37,281 bases of DNA, taken from NCBI RefSeq assembly GCF_000698555.1, contig NZ_JFHE01000046.1, positions 1 to 37,281 of the forward strand, written 5' to 3'. This DNA comes from Caballeronia grimmiae (GTDB lineage Bacteria > Pseudomonadota > Gammaproteobacteria > Burkholderiales > Burkholderiaceae). The notes beneath the pieces were generated by a model. It worked only from the letters and a program-made list of their open reading frames with translations. It had not been told where the DNA came from and made no database searches. Both the position numbers and the translations under genes were made by a program. Every line of letters begins with the position of its first letter. The stretch's first letter is position 1. Positions 15,603 to 25,090 of this stretch are shown here, in pieces.

Positions 15603-16190
15603 GCGTTCTGCTCCTTCAACATGACCGAATAGTCAGCGATTTTCGCAAACGGAGTCGTTGTACCTGCGCCAGGACCTGGCCCACCGCGCGGTTGGTCTCG
15701 ACGGCCAGCGCGACGTCTTGGGTAAATGCCGACTCGTCGACGATGAACCTGCGAGCCACGGTAGATCTGATAGACGAACTGCGCGACATGGTAGCTAAAG
15801 GCGAGGAAATCCGCCTTGAGGATATCGATTTCATGAGCCGGTTCCAGACGCACAACACCCCGCGTTCGAGCGTTACAAGCTCCAGGTAACAACCGCCCGG
15901 TGAACTCCTTCGACCATTGCATCAGGTAGGCGGTCGTCATGCGAGGACCGCCGCTTCCTTGGCCGACCGCCTACGACTGGCCGGTCCCGCCTCGAAGGAG
16001 ACGGCCGCAGTTCATGTTCGAATGGTTCCAACGGGTCGCTCCGCGTCGCTCGGCGCCGGATCGCCGGCGTTTTGCAGAAGTGCTTCGCTTACGTCAGGTC
16101 GCTATACTCCAACTCGAGCAGATCCTGAGCAAGAGCAAGATCTCCTGTCCTTAGATTAGCTGCCGTTAGTTTGGGTGACTCTCTACCACT
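15603..16190. other. 588-nt region without an assignable gene
   Basis: Overlapping open frames occur on both strands, for example minus 15590-15940 (starting MTTAYLMQWSKEFTGRL) and plus 15692-15889 (ending with LIDELRDMVAKGEEIRLEDIDFMSRF). Neither has a good ribosome binding site together with a recognisable family. The plus-strand text is the more protein-like of the two. Since the cydA start lies at 15602, part of this stretch would be its promoter; the rest is probably decayed sequence. Confidence 0.35.
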
Positions 16191-16958
16191 ATGCTATCGA
16201 TTGCCGACCGTTGGTTTGAACTGAAGCGTATCAGTGACGAAATCACCCTGCTATGGGAACCTCATGTCGTACCACTGATGCGGTGCAATGTCTGGCATGT
16301 GCGGGGCCGCGACCGGGACCTGCTGATCGATACGGGATTGGGCGTCGCCAGTCTGCGTGACGCGGCCCGGCATCTGCTGCAAAAGAAGGTAACCGCAGTC
16401 GCGACACATACGCACTCGGATCATGTTGGCGGGCATCATGAGTTCGAGCACACGCTTGTCCACGAACTCGAGGCCGACAACCTGCGCTCGCCACGCCAGC
16501 ACGGCACGCTTTTGGCTTCGGTATTGGGCGATGCCGCGATTCGTCGATACCACGAATGGGGCTATCCGTTTGATGGCGATCTGATAACCGCTCTTCCAAG
16601 TGCCGATTACCAGATGTCTGACTACCGCGTGCGACCTGCGTCCGTCACGGAAATCGTCAAGGAAGGGGATATTGTCGATCTCGGTAACCGGCACTTCGAG
16701 GTCCTGCATCTGCCAGGCCATTCACCGGGAAGCATCGGTCTTTGGGAGCCGAGCACCGGCACGTTGTTTTCCGGCGATGCGATCTACGATGGCCCGCTGC
16801 TGGACGAGATTGGCGGTGCCGATATCCCGACTTATGTGCGCACGATGAAGCGTTTGCGCGATTTGCCGGTGCAGGTCGTCCATGCGGGACACGACGCGAG
16901 CTTCGGACGGGACCGACTGGTCGCCCTGATCGATGCCTATCTGGCGAAGCGCGAATGA
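16191..16958 (+). CDS. MBL-fold metallo-hydrolase
   Basis: This 255-residue protein is a complete metallo-beta-lactamase-fold hydrolase. The zinc motif is HTHSDH at 73-78, followed by GGH (80-82), His177 (HLPGHSPGS), Asp196 (FSGDAIYDG) and a histidine near the end (VHAGHD, 231-234). There is no signal peptide, so it should act in the cytosol. Family members include glyoxalase II, lactonases and sulfur-transfer enzymes; His177 in HLPGHSPGS is typical of the glyoxalase II-like group. It is one of few intact genes among remnants and has its own terminator-like hairpin. Confidence 0.85.
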   Translation: MLSIADRWFELKRISDEITLLWEPHVVPLMRCNVWHVRGRDRDLLIDTGLGVASLRDAARHLLQKKVTAVATHTHSDHVGGHHEFEHTLVHELEADNLRSPRQHGTLLASVLGDAAIRRYHEWGYPFDGDLITALPSADYQMSDYRVRPASVTEIVKEGDIVDLGNRHFEVLHLPGHSPGSIGLWEPSTGTLFSGDAIYDGPLLDEIGGADIPTYVRTMKRLRDLPVQVVHAGHDASFGRDRLVALIDAYLAKRE

Positions 16959-17001
16959 TCGTCGCGGGAACGTATTCGTGGAACGGCGATAAACCATCAC
17001 C

Positions 17002-17022
17002 ACTGGCCGCTTTGCGGCCAGT
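17002..17022 (+). terminator. Hairpin after the MBL-fold gene
   Basis: ACTGGCCGC-TTT-GCGGCCAGT forms a perfect 9-bp GC-rich stem with a 3-nt loop, followed by TTTG. It begins 43 nt after the MBL-fold stop. The T-run is short, but stem strength and position fit a Rho-independent terminator. It may also end leftward transcription of the copD remnant. Confidence 0.6.
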
Positions 17023-17168
17023 TTGCGCCACTCAGATCAAACGACTGTCCGTCCCTTCCCGCTCCGACACGGGACGGTCACTCATCAGCCGCTTCTTTCG
17101 AGCCTTCCTGAGGCAAAATCATGAACTCGGCCCGTCGCCGAAAATGTTCACTTGCAGCCGCCGAACGT

Positions 17169-17640
17169 TTAGCCGCGTACAGGTGACGCGTGTCCCAACA
17201 CGACGGCAGCCATCAGCACCGCGACCATTGCAAGCGCTTCGACTGCCAGCAGCCGGTCGAAGCCTCGCTGCACATGGAGAAGGACCGCCGTCGCCAATCA
17301 CCGCCGACTCCAGGCGCGGCGAATAAATCAGCCGGTTAAAGCCGCCCAGCAATACAGCCAACGTGACGAATGCGAGTGTGAGCGCCAACATCTTGCCGTA
17401 CAGCACGCTTAGCGACGGGGCGCCGAGGTGCGCCATGTCCTGCGTCGCGTTATAGAGGCCGGTCACGACATACAACAGGTACTTCAGGCCGAGGCCAAAG
17501 TTGTTGAAACCACGGGCAGTCGGGTCATGTTGCATCTCGTACGAGCCGGTGACCGCAGTCAACCCGAAAGACTGCCGACGAATTGCCGGATTCCATCGAC
17601 AATAGGTTGCTGATCTCCCGCGAAGGGCCAATGATCTGCG
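17169..17640 (-). pseudogene. CopD-family copper resistance membrane protein, frameshifted C-terminal remnant
   Basis: The minus strand shows LYVVTGLYNATQDMAHL, then LSVLYGKMLALTLAFVTLAVLLGGFNRLIYSP, matching the last TM helices of the CopD/YcnJ/PcoD copper-transport family. Near 17280 the frame breaks. In another phase the text continues as FDRLLAVEALAMVAVLMAAVVLGHASP and stops at TAA 17169-17171, which is the family's final TM helix. The N-terminal two thirds are missing; upstream text on that strand is nonsense as far as the IS30 element. Confidence 0.75.
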
Positions 17641-17777
17641 CCGTCGAGCTCGACGAATCGCGCCCGAGGGATTTCGCGACCGAACTCTAATCCAACGGGG
17701 AGAGCGCTGCGGCCGAGTAATCAGCCGACACGAATCGCTGCCGATGGGTCCGAGCATGTGAGTATCAGATTGGCGTG

Positions 17778-19005
17778 GGCGGATTCAACCGGTCGATGCA
17801 ATAGCTTGATGGAATCGTTCAGCTGGTGTCTCGTAACCTAGCGTCTTCCCTGGGCGCTCATTCAGCCTTCTCGCCACGGCATTGAGTTTGGCTTGCGAAT
17901 AGACCGACAGATCGATGCCTCTTGGCAAGTACTGTCTCAACAGCCCGTTCGTATTCTTGTTGGAGCCGCGTTGCCATGGATGCTTGGGGTCACAGAAATA
18001 CACGGCAATGTCAGTGGCGATGGTGAACCGTTTGTGGCCCGCCATCTCGGTGCCCCGGTCCCAGGTAAGCGATTTGTAGAGTTCTTGCGGAAGCTTGCCG
18101 ACGTGTTTGATAAGCGCGTTAGCCACCGTCTCACTGTCCTGGCTGTCCACCTTGACCAACATGACATAGCGTGTTTGTCGCTCTACGAGCGTTGCGATCT
18201 GGCTGTTACCGCTGCCGCACAGGAGGTCGCCTTCCCAGTGCCCCGGAACGGCGCGGTCCTCAACCGTAGCAGGACGTTCGCTGATCGAAACGGCGTCGCG
18301 GATACGACCGTGATCCTCGGTCTTCTGCGTGTGATGACGTGAGCGACGCATGGCACGGGTGCGCCGCAGGGTGCTCCAGCAGCTCTTTCTTCAGCGCGCC
18401 GCGTGCTTGAATGAACAGGGTTCGATAGATCGTTTCGTGTGATACGTGGAAACCCTCGCTGTCCGGCCTTGTTCGCTTGAGCCATCCGGCGACCTGCTGC
18501 GGCGACCATTCCAATTGCAGCTTTGCCGCCACGATTTTTGCCAGCGCCGGTGTCGCGACCAGTTTGCACGCCTTCGGGCGCAGCGCCCGCTGCCAGGCGA
18601 GCCCATCGGCGGAGTCGGCCCGATAGCCTTTGTCGCCGCTGTTGCGCTTGATCTCGCGGCAGATCGTAGACGGCGCTCGCGACAGGCGCCGTGCGATCGA
18701 TTGGATCGAATCCTCCGCTGCCAGACCTCTCGAGATTTGTTCGCACTCGGCAAGCGTGAGGGACCGCTTCGATCGGCGTCGCGGTGGAGGCTGTATCCCT
18801 CCAGTTTGCGCCAGTATTCTAGCTACGGATGAATGGTTACGATCGAATAGCTGCGCAATATGCTTCAGCGACTCGCCCGCACGCCAGCGCTCCCACATCA
18901 GCGCTCTCTGCCTCTCACTGTAATAGGTTCGGCGTCTCTGTTTCATTGCAACACTCCCGCCGCTTACATAGCGTTATTGTGTTGCATCGACCGGTTGAAT
19001 CCGCC
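17778..19005 (-). mobile_element. IS30-family insertion sequence, dead
   Basis: The element is bounded by 24-bp perfect terminal inverted repeats (17778-17801 and 18982-19005; the outer end reads GGCGGATTCAACCGG) and is 1228 bp long, a usual length for IS30 elements. It encodes one transposase on the minus strand, whose stop codon lies inside the left repeat. No 2-3-bp target duplication is visible (GTG on the left, TCG on the right), so the flanks may have been rearranged after insertion. Confidence 0.88.
17785..18946 (-). pseudogene. IS30-family transposase, frameshifted and with a catalytic substitution
   Basis: From ATG 18946 the protein shows the N-terminal HTH (GESLKHIAQLFDRNHSSVARIL), a second HTH region and the linker up to KKELLEH. 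One extra C in a CCC run (plus-strand GGG 18369-18371) shifts the frame. Downstream the DDE domain continues in the next phase from 18351: GHWEGD (first Asp), TWDRGTE (second Asp), and RGSNKNTNGLLRQYLP, where the family has Glu in place of the Lys (codon 17956-17958). The transposase thus has two independent defects. In IS30 I know of no programmed frameshift, so the shift is a mutation or a sequencing error. Confidence 0.85.
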
Positions 19006-19205
19006 TCGAGTTGCAGTCATTCATATACACCGGCCTACTAGCGACTGCGGTATGCAAGGCAAGCTGATGTAGGTTTGTTCGACATCCACTTGCCGGGCAT
19101 GTACGACGCGTTCGGCGCGCCAAAGGATTACCATTTGCAAACTGCGTCCGCGTGTTGCGCGAAGTCACCGTACCAGACACCGCACAAACCGGCGACATGT
19201 CCCGA

Positions 19206-21806
19206 TTAAAGCGTGTCCGAGGTCAGTGCCGCAGCGACGAGTCGCTGTTGCTCCCGCCGATGCGCTGCCACGGTGGAATGTGCGCCGGCCGGCGTCACCT
19301 TGCGGCAGACATCGCGCAAGGCACAACTGGCAGGGAGTACTGTCTCCAGTTCGTCGCGAACGAATCGCCATGCACCTTGATTACGGTCCTCCTCCTGCGC
19401 CCATACGACACTGCGCAAGTTGGTGAAGCGTGCGAGCACCCGCCTGAGTTGGTCGTGGGGAAAGGGATAAAGCTGCTCAACGCGGATGATCGCCGTCGAT
19501 TGGTCGCGGGAGGCGTCGCGCGCGTCACGCAATTCGTAGAAGAACTTCCCACTGCATAGCACGACGCGTTCAACGGTAGTGGCATCGGCGATGCGTTCGT
19601 CATCCAGCACGTTCTCGAACGAGCCGTCGACCATTTCACGCAACGGCGCATGCGAAGCAACATTAGCGTAGAGCTTCGACTTCGGAGACATGACGATGAG
19701 CGGAGTCCGACGTTCCCCCATCGCCTGCTGGCGAAGCAAATGAAACCATTGCGCCGAGGTCGACGGCACCACGATCCGTACGTTTTCATCTGCGCATAGC
19801 TGCAAGAAGCGACCGAGGTAGCCGCTCGAATGCTCCGGACCCACGCCCTCGTGCCCATGCGGCAGCAACACGGCAAGTGCCGACTGATAACCCCATTTGT
19901 ACTCGCCGGCGGCAATGTACTGATCGATGAAGACCTGCGCGCCGTTGACGAAATCGCCGTATTGCGCTTCCCATACCGCCATCGTAGCCGCCGTTTGCAC
20001 ACTGTAGCCGTACTCGAACCCCAACACGGCTTCTTCGGTGAGCGGCGAGTTCACGATGTCGAACCGACCTTGCTTCGCGGCGATGGCATTAAGCGGCACG
20101 TAACTGCGGCCCGGCAAGTTATGCGCATCTCGCGCATGCCATACAGCGTGGCGATGCATGAACGTTCCGCGTCCCACGTCGAGACCTGATAGCCGGATGT
20201 CGTGCCCGGCTTCGAGCAAGGAGGCATACGCCATGTTTTCGGCGAAGCGCCAGTCAGCCGCACAATCCTCGCTAACGACGGTGTCTTGCCACTTTTCCAG
20301 CATCGACGCAACGATAGGGTGCAGCGACACGTTCTCCGGCACAAGCGTGATCGCCGCGGTAAGTGCCCGCAGTTGACTCAGCGATACCTGGGTGCCGGGC
20401 CGAACGGTCGGCGCATCGGTCTTGTTACTATCGGCACGCATGGCGTCTGCAACGGCCGGTTTTGACGCGAGCCTGCGCAATGCATCGTCGCGCAAGCCGG
20501 GGAGCGCCGTACCGCCACCGGTGGCAATGTAGTACAGTTCTGTAACGGTCGGATGCATGTCGATTGCAGTCTGCAATAGAGGTTGCGTAACTGCAGGAGC
20601 GTCATGCTCTGAATGCCCGAGCCGCCGATAACCGATCAGGTCAATCACAATGTCGGAGCCGTGCTGCTTGCGATAGTCGTACGCGAGCCGCGCCGCACGC
20701 AGAACCTCTTCCGGATGATCTGCGTTGACGCGCACGACAGGCGCGTCGATCATGCGGGCGATATCGGTACAGTAAGCGTGGTCACTTACGTTCATCCTGT
20801 TAAGAGTGGTGAAGCCGATCTGATTGTTCAGGATTACGTGAATCGTGCCGCCCACACCATAGCCGTCCTTACCCGTCATGTTGAGCGTTTCCATAACTAC
20901 GCCCTGTCCGGCGAAAGCAGCGTCCCCATGGACCACGACGGTCACGCAGTCCTTACCGGGATGATCGTCCTTCCATGCACGCGCCATTCCGCTGACGACG
21001 GGATAGACGCTCTGCAAATGCGAAGGATTATGTGCGAGCACCACGGCGACGTCGCCGTGCGGCGTGCGCTTCGTGACGTCACCGCCAAGATGGTACGGAA
21101 GGTCCGTTTGACCGGCCGCGAGATCCGATTCGGGATCGAGGCGATCCAACATCCGTTGGACGGAGAAGTCCATCACATTGACAAGCGTATTGACGCGTCC
21201 CCGATGCGGCATGGCGAGAAACAACTGCTGCGTGCCATCGCTTGCGGCCCTTGCTATCAATGTGTCCAGAAGCGGCACGAAGCTCTCGCAGCCTTCGAGC
21301 GAGAAGCGCTTCGCATCTTCATGGCGTGCCGCGACGAGCCGTTCCCACATCTCGGCGTCGAGAAGACGCGCGAGCAGCGCCTCGCGCTGTTGCGGGGTGG
21401 GCGCGGGAAGCGCCAGATCGCGCTCCAAACGCTGAAACAGCCAGGCACAGCGCAACTCGTTCCGCACGCCGCTGCAGTCGAGCGCCAACGCACCGCAGTA
21501 CGCACGCTTGAGCTGCTCCTCGAGTTCACCAACCGTCGCTGCGGAGGCAAACGGCGCATCTTCAATGGTGATCGGCTGCGACCGGTGAAGTCCGTGATAG
21601 AGCGGTGACAACGCCGGCGCGTGTCCGGCCGTCGAGAGTCCGAGCGGGTCGAGTGTCGCCATGAGATGACCGTGCTCGCGGTAAGCGTCGATCAGCGCGG
21701 CCGCTTTCTTCGGTACGGGCGCTTGCGATGCCGCGACGGCAACGTCGCTCGAGCGGGCGTTCGCGGTTTCATTAACAGCAGCGGCGTCAATAGGATCTAG
21801 GTACAT
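19206..21806 (-). CDS. 2-oxoglutarate dehydrogenase E1 component, orphan paralogue
   Basis: This 866-residue ThDP enzyme would decarboxylate 2-oxoglutarate (or a related 2-oxo acid) and pass the acyl group to an E2 lipoyl protein. Family motifs in order: GHLMATLDPLGL (47-57), AMPHRGRVNTLVNV (198-211), PYHLGGDV (237-244), GDAAFAGQG (294-302), NNQIGFTT (327-334), and in the C-terminal transketolase-like domain LGFEYGYS and a QLCADENVRIVVPSTSAQ segment. It is shorter than usual SucA (about 930-950 residues), mainly at the N-terminus, where the peripheral E2-binding helix normally lies. No sucB or lpd gene is adjacent, so it would have to borrow partners. No clear ribosome binding site precedes ATG 21806; the start may lie elsewhere. 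Confidence 0.88.
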   Translation of the reverse strand: MYLDPIDAAAVNETANARSSDVAVAASQAPVPKKAAALIDAYREHGHLMATLDPLGLSTAGHAPALSPLYHGLHRSQPITIEDAPFASAATVGELEEQLKRAYCGALALDCSGVRNELRCAWLFQRLERDLALPAPTPQQREALLARLLDAEMWERLVAARHEDAKRFSLEGCESFVPLLDTLIARAASDGTQQLFLAMPHRGRVNTLVNVMDFSVQRMLDRLDPESDLAAGQTDLPYHLGGDVTKRTPHGDVAVVLAHNPSHLQSVYPVVSGMARAWKDDHPGKDCVTVVVHGDAAFAGQGVVMETLNMTGKDGYGVGGTIHVILNNQIGFTTLNRMNVSDHAYCTDIARMIDAPVVRVNADHPEEVLRAARLAYDYRKQHGSDIVIDLIGYRRLGHSEHDAPAVTQPLLQTAIDMHPTVTELYYIATGGGTALPGLRDDALRRLASKPAVADAMRADSNKTDAPTVRPGTQVSLSQLRALTAAITLVPENVSLHPIVASMLEKWQDTVVSEDCAADWRFAENMAYASLLEAGHDIRLSGLDVGRGTFMHRHAVWHARDAHNLPGRSYVPLNAIAAKQGRFDIVNSPLTEEAVLGFEYGYSVQTAATMAVWEAQYGDFVNGAQVFIDQYIAAGEYKWGYQSALAVLLPHGHEGVGPEHSSGYLGRFLQLCADENVRIVVPSTSAQWFHLLRQQAMGERRTPLIVMSPKSKLYANVASHAPLREMVDGSFENVLDDERIADATTVERVVLCSGKFFYELRDARDASRDQSTAIIRVEQLYPFPHDQLRRVLARFTNLRSVVWAQEEDRNQGAWRFVRDELETVLPASCALRDVCRKVTPAGAHSTVAAHRREQQRLVAAALTSDTL

Positions 21807-21963
21807 GCTATGAGCTTGTTTCAGATAACGGGTTAACGAGATTCGCGCCGCTCCTCTATGCCCGATCTCGGCGCAGCCAAGGCTAAACGAAGGAGGAGCG
21901 CGGTCGACAGTCCGCGAGTTGGCTTGGAAGCGTCTAAAGCAGCTCAGCGCTCAGCTTTTGTCA

Positions 21964-21984
21964 GGCCGGAATGCCAGTCCGGCC
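21964..21984 (-). terminator. Hairpin after the 4HB chemoreceptor gene
   Basis: GGCCGGA-ATGCCAG-TCCGGCC is a perfect 7-bp stem with a 7-nt loop, lying 67 nt beyond the chemoreceptor stop on the minus strand. No T-run follows on that strand, so Rho-independent termination is doubtful. Confidence 0.3.
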
Positions 21985-22051
21985 CGTGTCTCCGTCCTTT
22001 CTGCAACTACGTTCAGCGAGTGCGCCGCGGATGATGGCGCCGTATCGAACA

Positions 22052-23680
22052 TCAGGTAGTTGCCAGCGTCCGCATGGGGGATTCAGGCAAGGCGACGAAA
22101 CGGGTGGCTGCTTGCGCCAACTCCGGTGACGTCGTGGCCTCGAGCTTGAACGAGGCGACCAGCTGCGTCAGTTCAGCGGCCTGGTCACGCAACGACTGGG
22201 CGGCGGCTGCGCTTTCTTCCACAAGGGCGGCGTTTTCCTGCGTAGCCTGATCCATCTGGGTGACGGCCTGGTTGATCTGCTCGATGCCGTCGCTTTGCTC
22301 GCGGCTCGACGTGCTCATTTCGCCGACGATGCTCGTGACGCGCGAGATGCTGCTCAGCACTTCAAGGATGGTTTGCCCGGCCTCCCCGACGATCTGGCTA
22401 CCCGTATTCGCCAGACCGACGGAATTATCGATAAGCGTCTTGATCTCCTTGGCAGCCACCGCGCTGCGCTGTGCGAGGCTGCGCACTTCGCTCGCCACGA
22501 CTGCGAAGCCCCGTCCGTTTTCGCCGGCCCGCGCCGCTTCGACAGCGGCGTTGAGCGCAAGGATGTTAGTTTGAAACGCGATGCCTTCGATCACGGCGAT
22601 GATATTTACGATCTCACGCGATGACGCGTTGATGGCTCCCATCGTATCCACGACCCGGTTCACGGCGTCTCCGCCTCTTCCCGCAATCACCGATGCATCC
22701 GACGCGATGCGGTTTGCTTCGAACGCGTTGTCGGCGTTTTGCTTCACCGTGGAGGTCAGCTCCTCCATGGCGGCCGCTGTCTGTTCGAGGGCGCTCGCCT
22801 GCTGCTCCGTGCGGCTAGACAGGTCCATGTTGCCGCTCGCGACCTCGTGCGCCGCATGAGTAATGGTTTGCGTCGCCGTGCGCACATTGCCGACGATGCC
22901 GTGCAAATTCTCGATCATTCGCTTGAGCGCGCTCTGCAGTCTGCCAATCTCGTCCCTTGAAGCGACATCTAGCCGATGTGTTAGATCGCCGTCCGCCACC
23001 GCTTCGGCCAGGTTCACGGCTTGACGAATCGGGTGTGTAATGCTGCGCGTAATGACGATGCCGGTGCCAATTGCAGCGAGTACCGCGCCGAGCGAAAGCA
23101 GAACCATCTGTATGCGCGCGTGGCGACCGTCTTCGGCGGCCTTCATCACTGCCGCCTGCATCAGCGCAGCCTGATAGTTGACCATTTTGTCGACGAGCAA
23201 GTAATAGTCGTCTTGCTGGCGGGCGAGGTCGCCGAGATACAGATCTCGTGCTTCCTGTTGCCGATTGCTTTTGACGAGATCGAAGAAATTGCGCACGCTC
23301 ACGCCGTAGACTGTTCGTGCGCCGATCTGCTCCTTGAAAAGCGCCTTCCCGTCATCGCTCGTCAGCAGCTTCTCCAGCTTCGCATACGATTGTGCGTTCG
23401 CGGTACGGATCGCGACGTATTCGTCCATGTACTGCTTTGCCTGATCTTCCGAGGAAGCGAGCAGGAGTTTGCTCAGGATGCCATTGGCTTTGTAACCGTT
23501 CGTCTTGATGGTGTTGCTCAACGCGATCAGCGAGTAATGCTGGCTGACGACGTTGTCCATTTTTTCGTTGCTGGATTCAAGATGCTTCGTTCCCAGTGCC
23601 GCTGTGCCGATCATCAACGCGACGACAACGCCGAACGCATATGCCAGCCGAATTCCGATCTTTAGATTTGTAATGCGCAT
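22052..23680 (-). CDS. Methyl-accepting chemotaxis protein with 4HB-type sensor
   Basis: I chose ATG 23680, which gives the standard MRITNLKIGIRLAYAFG start; an upstream in-frame start would add 35 unrelated residues. The 542-residue receptor has TM1 (about 8-30), a periplasmic helical region (about 31-190) with the 4HB_MCP pattern, TM2 (about 196-216), a HAMP domain (SITHPIRQAVNLAEAVADGDL) and the signalling coiled coil. The tip has the invariant hairpin EGIAFQTNILALNAAVEAARAG. A GGAG lies 10 nt before the ATG. It ends in a flexible tail without the NWETF-type CheR/CheB docking peptide. The ligand is unknown. Confidence 0.9.
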   Translation of the reverse strand: MRITNLKIGIRLAYAFGVVVALMIGTAALGTKHLESSNEKMDNVVSQHYSLIALSNTIKTNGYKANGILSKLLLASSEDQAKQYMDEYVAIRTANAQSYAKLEKLLTSDDGKALFKEQIGARTVYGVSVRNFFDLVKSNRQQEARDLYLGDLARQQDDYYLLVDKMVNYQAALMQAAVMKAAEDGRHARIQMVLLSLGAVLAAIGTGIVITRSITHPIRQAVNLAEAVADGDLTHRLDVASRDEIGRLQSALKRMIENLHGIVGNVRTATQTITHAAHEVASGNMDLSSRTEQQASALEQTAAAMEELTSTVKQNADNAFEANRIASDASVIAGRGGDAVNRVVDTMGAINASSREIVNIIAVIEGIAFQTNILALNAAVEAARAGENGRGFAVVASEVRSLAQRSAVAAKEIKTLIDNSVGLANTGSQIVGEAGQTILEVLSSISRVTSIVGEMSTSSREQSDGIEQINQAVTQMDQATQENAALVEESAAAAQSLRDQAAELTQLVASFKLEATTSPELAQAATRFVALPESPMRTLATT

Positions 23681-24569
23681 AACCCCAATGCTCCGTTTTC
23701 TTTTTGATTGCCCCGGCGGGGGAACGTTGACTCGCGTGCGCCTTACGAGGTGAAGTGATACCGGTACGCGCCTTGACGCTGTCAACTATCGTATGAATAA
23801 CGGCGATCGACGATAGGAATTAAGGGTGTGCCAAAATAATTAAACGAAGCTAGCGTTCCATAGCTTTGCGCTCTGTGAGTCTCCGGGTAAAAAGACGACG
23901 ATTCTTTTGGACGAGAAGCGGGCCGCCCGACGAACGCGGACGAATGTTTAGCGAAGGGCAAAACGGCCAGATTTTCGAAGGTCGGGGAGGATCTACCGGG
24001 CAGCCGCGCGAGGAGCCCGCGAACACCGGCGCCCATTCGCACCGCTGTTTGCTTGAGCAGACCGGCATCGTCACTCGAGGAATTTTTGCCGGGATAACCT
24101 TGGGGCCTTCGTCATCAGACGGTCCAGCACCGGATGACATCGCACGGAGGCACTTTCCCGCTTCCCTTAAACATTCGCTAGCGAATCGATGGTTGCATCG
24201 GGAAGTGTGCCTAGTCGCGCGACGCGACGTAAGCAACGTCGAGGTGGTCCGCTCCATAGCTAGCCACCGTCGCGTGGTGCGCAATTAGATAGTCGTTGAA
24301 CCGGGAGAACATCGACCGGTGCTGAACGATCGACTGATCGGCAAAGGCGCGGCGACTTGCGCCGGTGGCTTCATCACGTGCCACTGCGCACGGCGTCCTC
24401 GGGTGCAGCAAGCGAAAGCTCGTCAGGCATAGAAGTCGATATACTGAATTTCATTCACCCCAACTCCACAACGAAGCTATCGCTTCGCCAACCTCAAGCC
24501 CCCAAGGCCCAGGGTGGTTCGTCCGCTTCGCTCCTAATCGCATCAAGGCAGGCTGCGGGTCCGTCGACA
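23681..24569. other. About 0.9 kb without a supported gene, upstream of the 4HB chemoreceptor
   Basis: Several open frames exist on both strands, but none has a good start, composition or family. Minus 24211-24411 (with FSRFNDYLIAHHATVASYGADHLDVAYV) is the most protein-like and may be a remnant. The part next to the chemoreceptor should hold its promoter. Read on the minus strand, TAATTCCT, 10 nt and GCCGTTAT (23797-23822) resemble the motility sigma-28 consensus TAAAGTTT-N11-GCCGATAA, with several mismatches. Confidence 0.35.
23797..23822 (-). promoter_or_regulatory. Possible sigma-28 (FliA) promoter of the 4HB chemoreceptor
   Basis: On the minus strand the -35-like TAATTCCT (23815-23822) and -10-like GCCGTTAT (23797-23804) are 10 nt apart and lie 117 nt before the start codon. 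The first four bases of the -10 element match the sigma-28 consensus, and chemoreceptors are usual sigma-28 targets. Mismatches and the short spacer keep this weak. Confidence 0.3.
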
Positions 24570-25043
24570 ACGAGTCAAGCGGAGCACGCCAGGCATCAGA
24601 TTGACGCTGAAGCCAAAGCTTCGATGAGGTAGCCACCGGCACAAAAAAAGCGCCTTGGCTGCCGCTCGCCGCTGCGTTCAAGCATTAGCAAGTGTTTCCT
24701 CGTTGGACCGATACGCCCACACGGGCTTGCCGAGCACAACCGCGAAGCCGGCTTCGAACGCCGTCCCGCTATCTGGCTGACCCGCACCGCGAAAGTCGTC
24801 GAGGTTGGCCATCACGATATCGGCCGAACGGATCAACTGGCCGTTCGCTGTATAGATGTGGCGCGCGGCGTTCTGCGACTGGAGGGAAGAGGGGACATCG
24901 CTGTCGAGCGGGTATGGCCCAACAAAGCCGCGATCGCGGCAGAGGTGCTTGAGGTGCGCGCCGTGTTCCTTCGCGTCGCGGCGTAAGACATCGAAGCCTG
25001 CGAGGTAGATGCGGGGCTCACTCGCGGCGCGCTCGATCGGCAA
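24570..25043 (-). pseudogene. Nucleoside 2-deoxyribosyltransferase family, multiply frameshifted
   Basis: The first 121 codons read PRIYLAGFDVLRRDAKEHG, then PYPLDSDVP and SADIVMANLDDFRGAGQPDSGTAFEAGFAVVLGKPVWAYR, which is the family pattern including the catalytic Glu of FEAGFA. At 24678 the frame meets a stop about 35 codons before the usual end. The lost part is still readable: GGYLIE in a second phase and SFGFSVNLMPGVLRL in a third (to about 24570). At least two frameshifts (about 24690 and 24617) therefore broke a gene of about 155 codons. The truncated product lacks the C-terminal Asn region of the active site. Confidence 0.7.
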
Positions 25044-25068
25044 AGGAAAGGGCGCGATCCTTCCTTCA

Positions 25069-25088
25069 CGGACCCGGCGTTGGGTCCG
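25069..25088. repeat. Hairpin CGGACCC-N6-GGGTCCG
   Basis: Perfect 7-bp inverted repeat with a 6-nt loop, located between the deoxyribosyltransferase remnant and the HTH remnant. It lacks a T-run on either strand, so I do not call it a terminator. Confidence 0.35.
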
Positions 25089-25090
25089 GT

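Noticed and set aside
15123..15632. 169-codon plus-strand frame over the cydA fragments
   Set aside because: Its text is a mixture of phases across the scrambled cydA and an unknown upstream stretch, so it is not one gene. The first 30 codons (MPTAEKISPDYQAWIEAELQAMAAQ) look more protein-like but match nothing I know.
18369..18371. Programmed frameshift in the IS30 transposase
   Set aside because: I know of no frameshift control in IS30. The site is a plain CCC run without a slippery heptamer, and the separate Glu-to-Lys change already argues for decay.
20613..21608. 331-codon plus-strand frame opposite the sucA-like gene
   Set aside because: It mirrors the minus-strand coding sequence and has no ribosome binding site. 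The E1 motifs on the minus strand are unambiguous.
24211..24411. Minus-strand frame of 66 codons with FSRFNDYLIAHHATVASYG
   Set aside because: It is the most protein-like text in the 0.9-kb gap, but has no start signal or recognised family, so I mention it only in the gap description.
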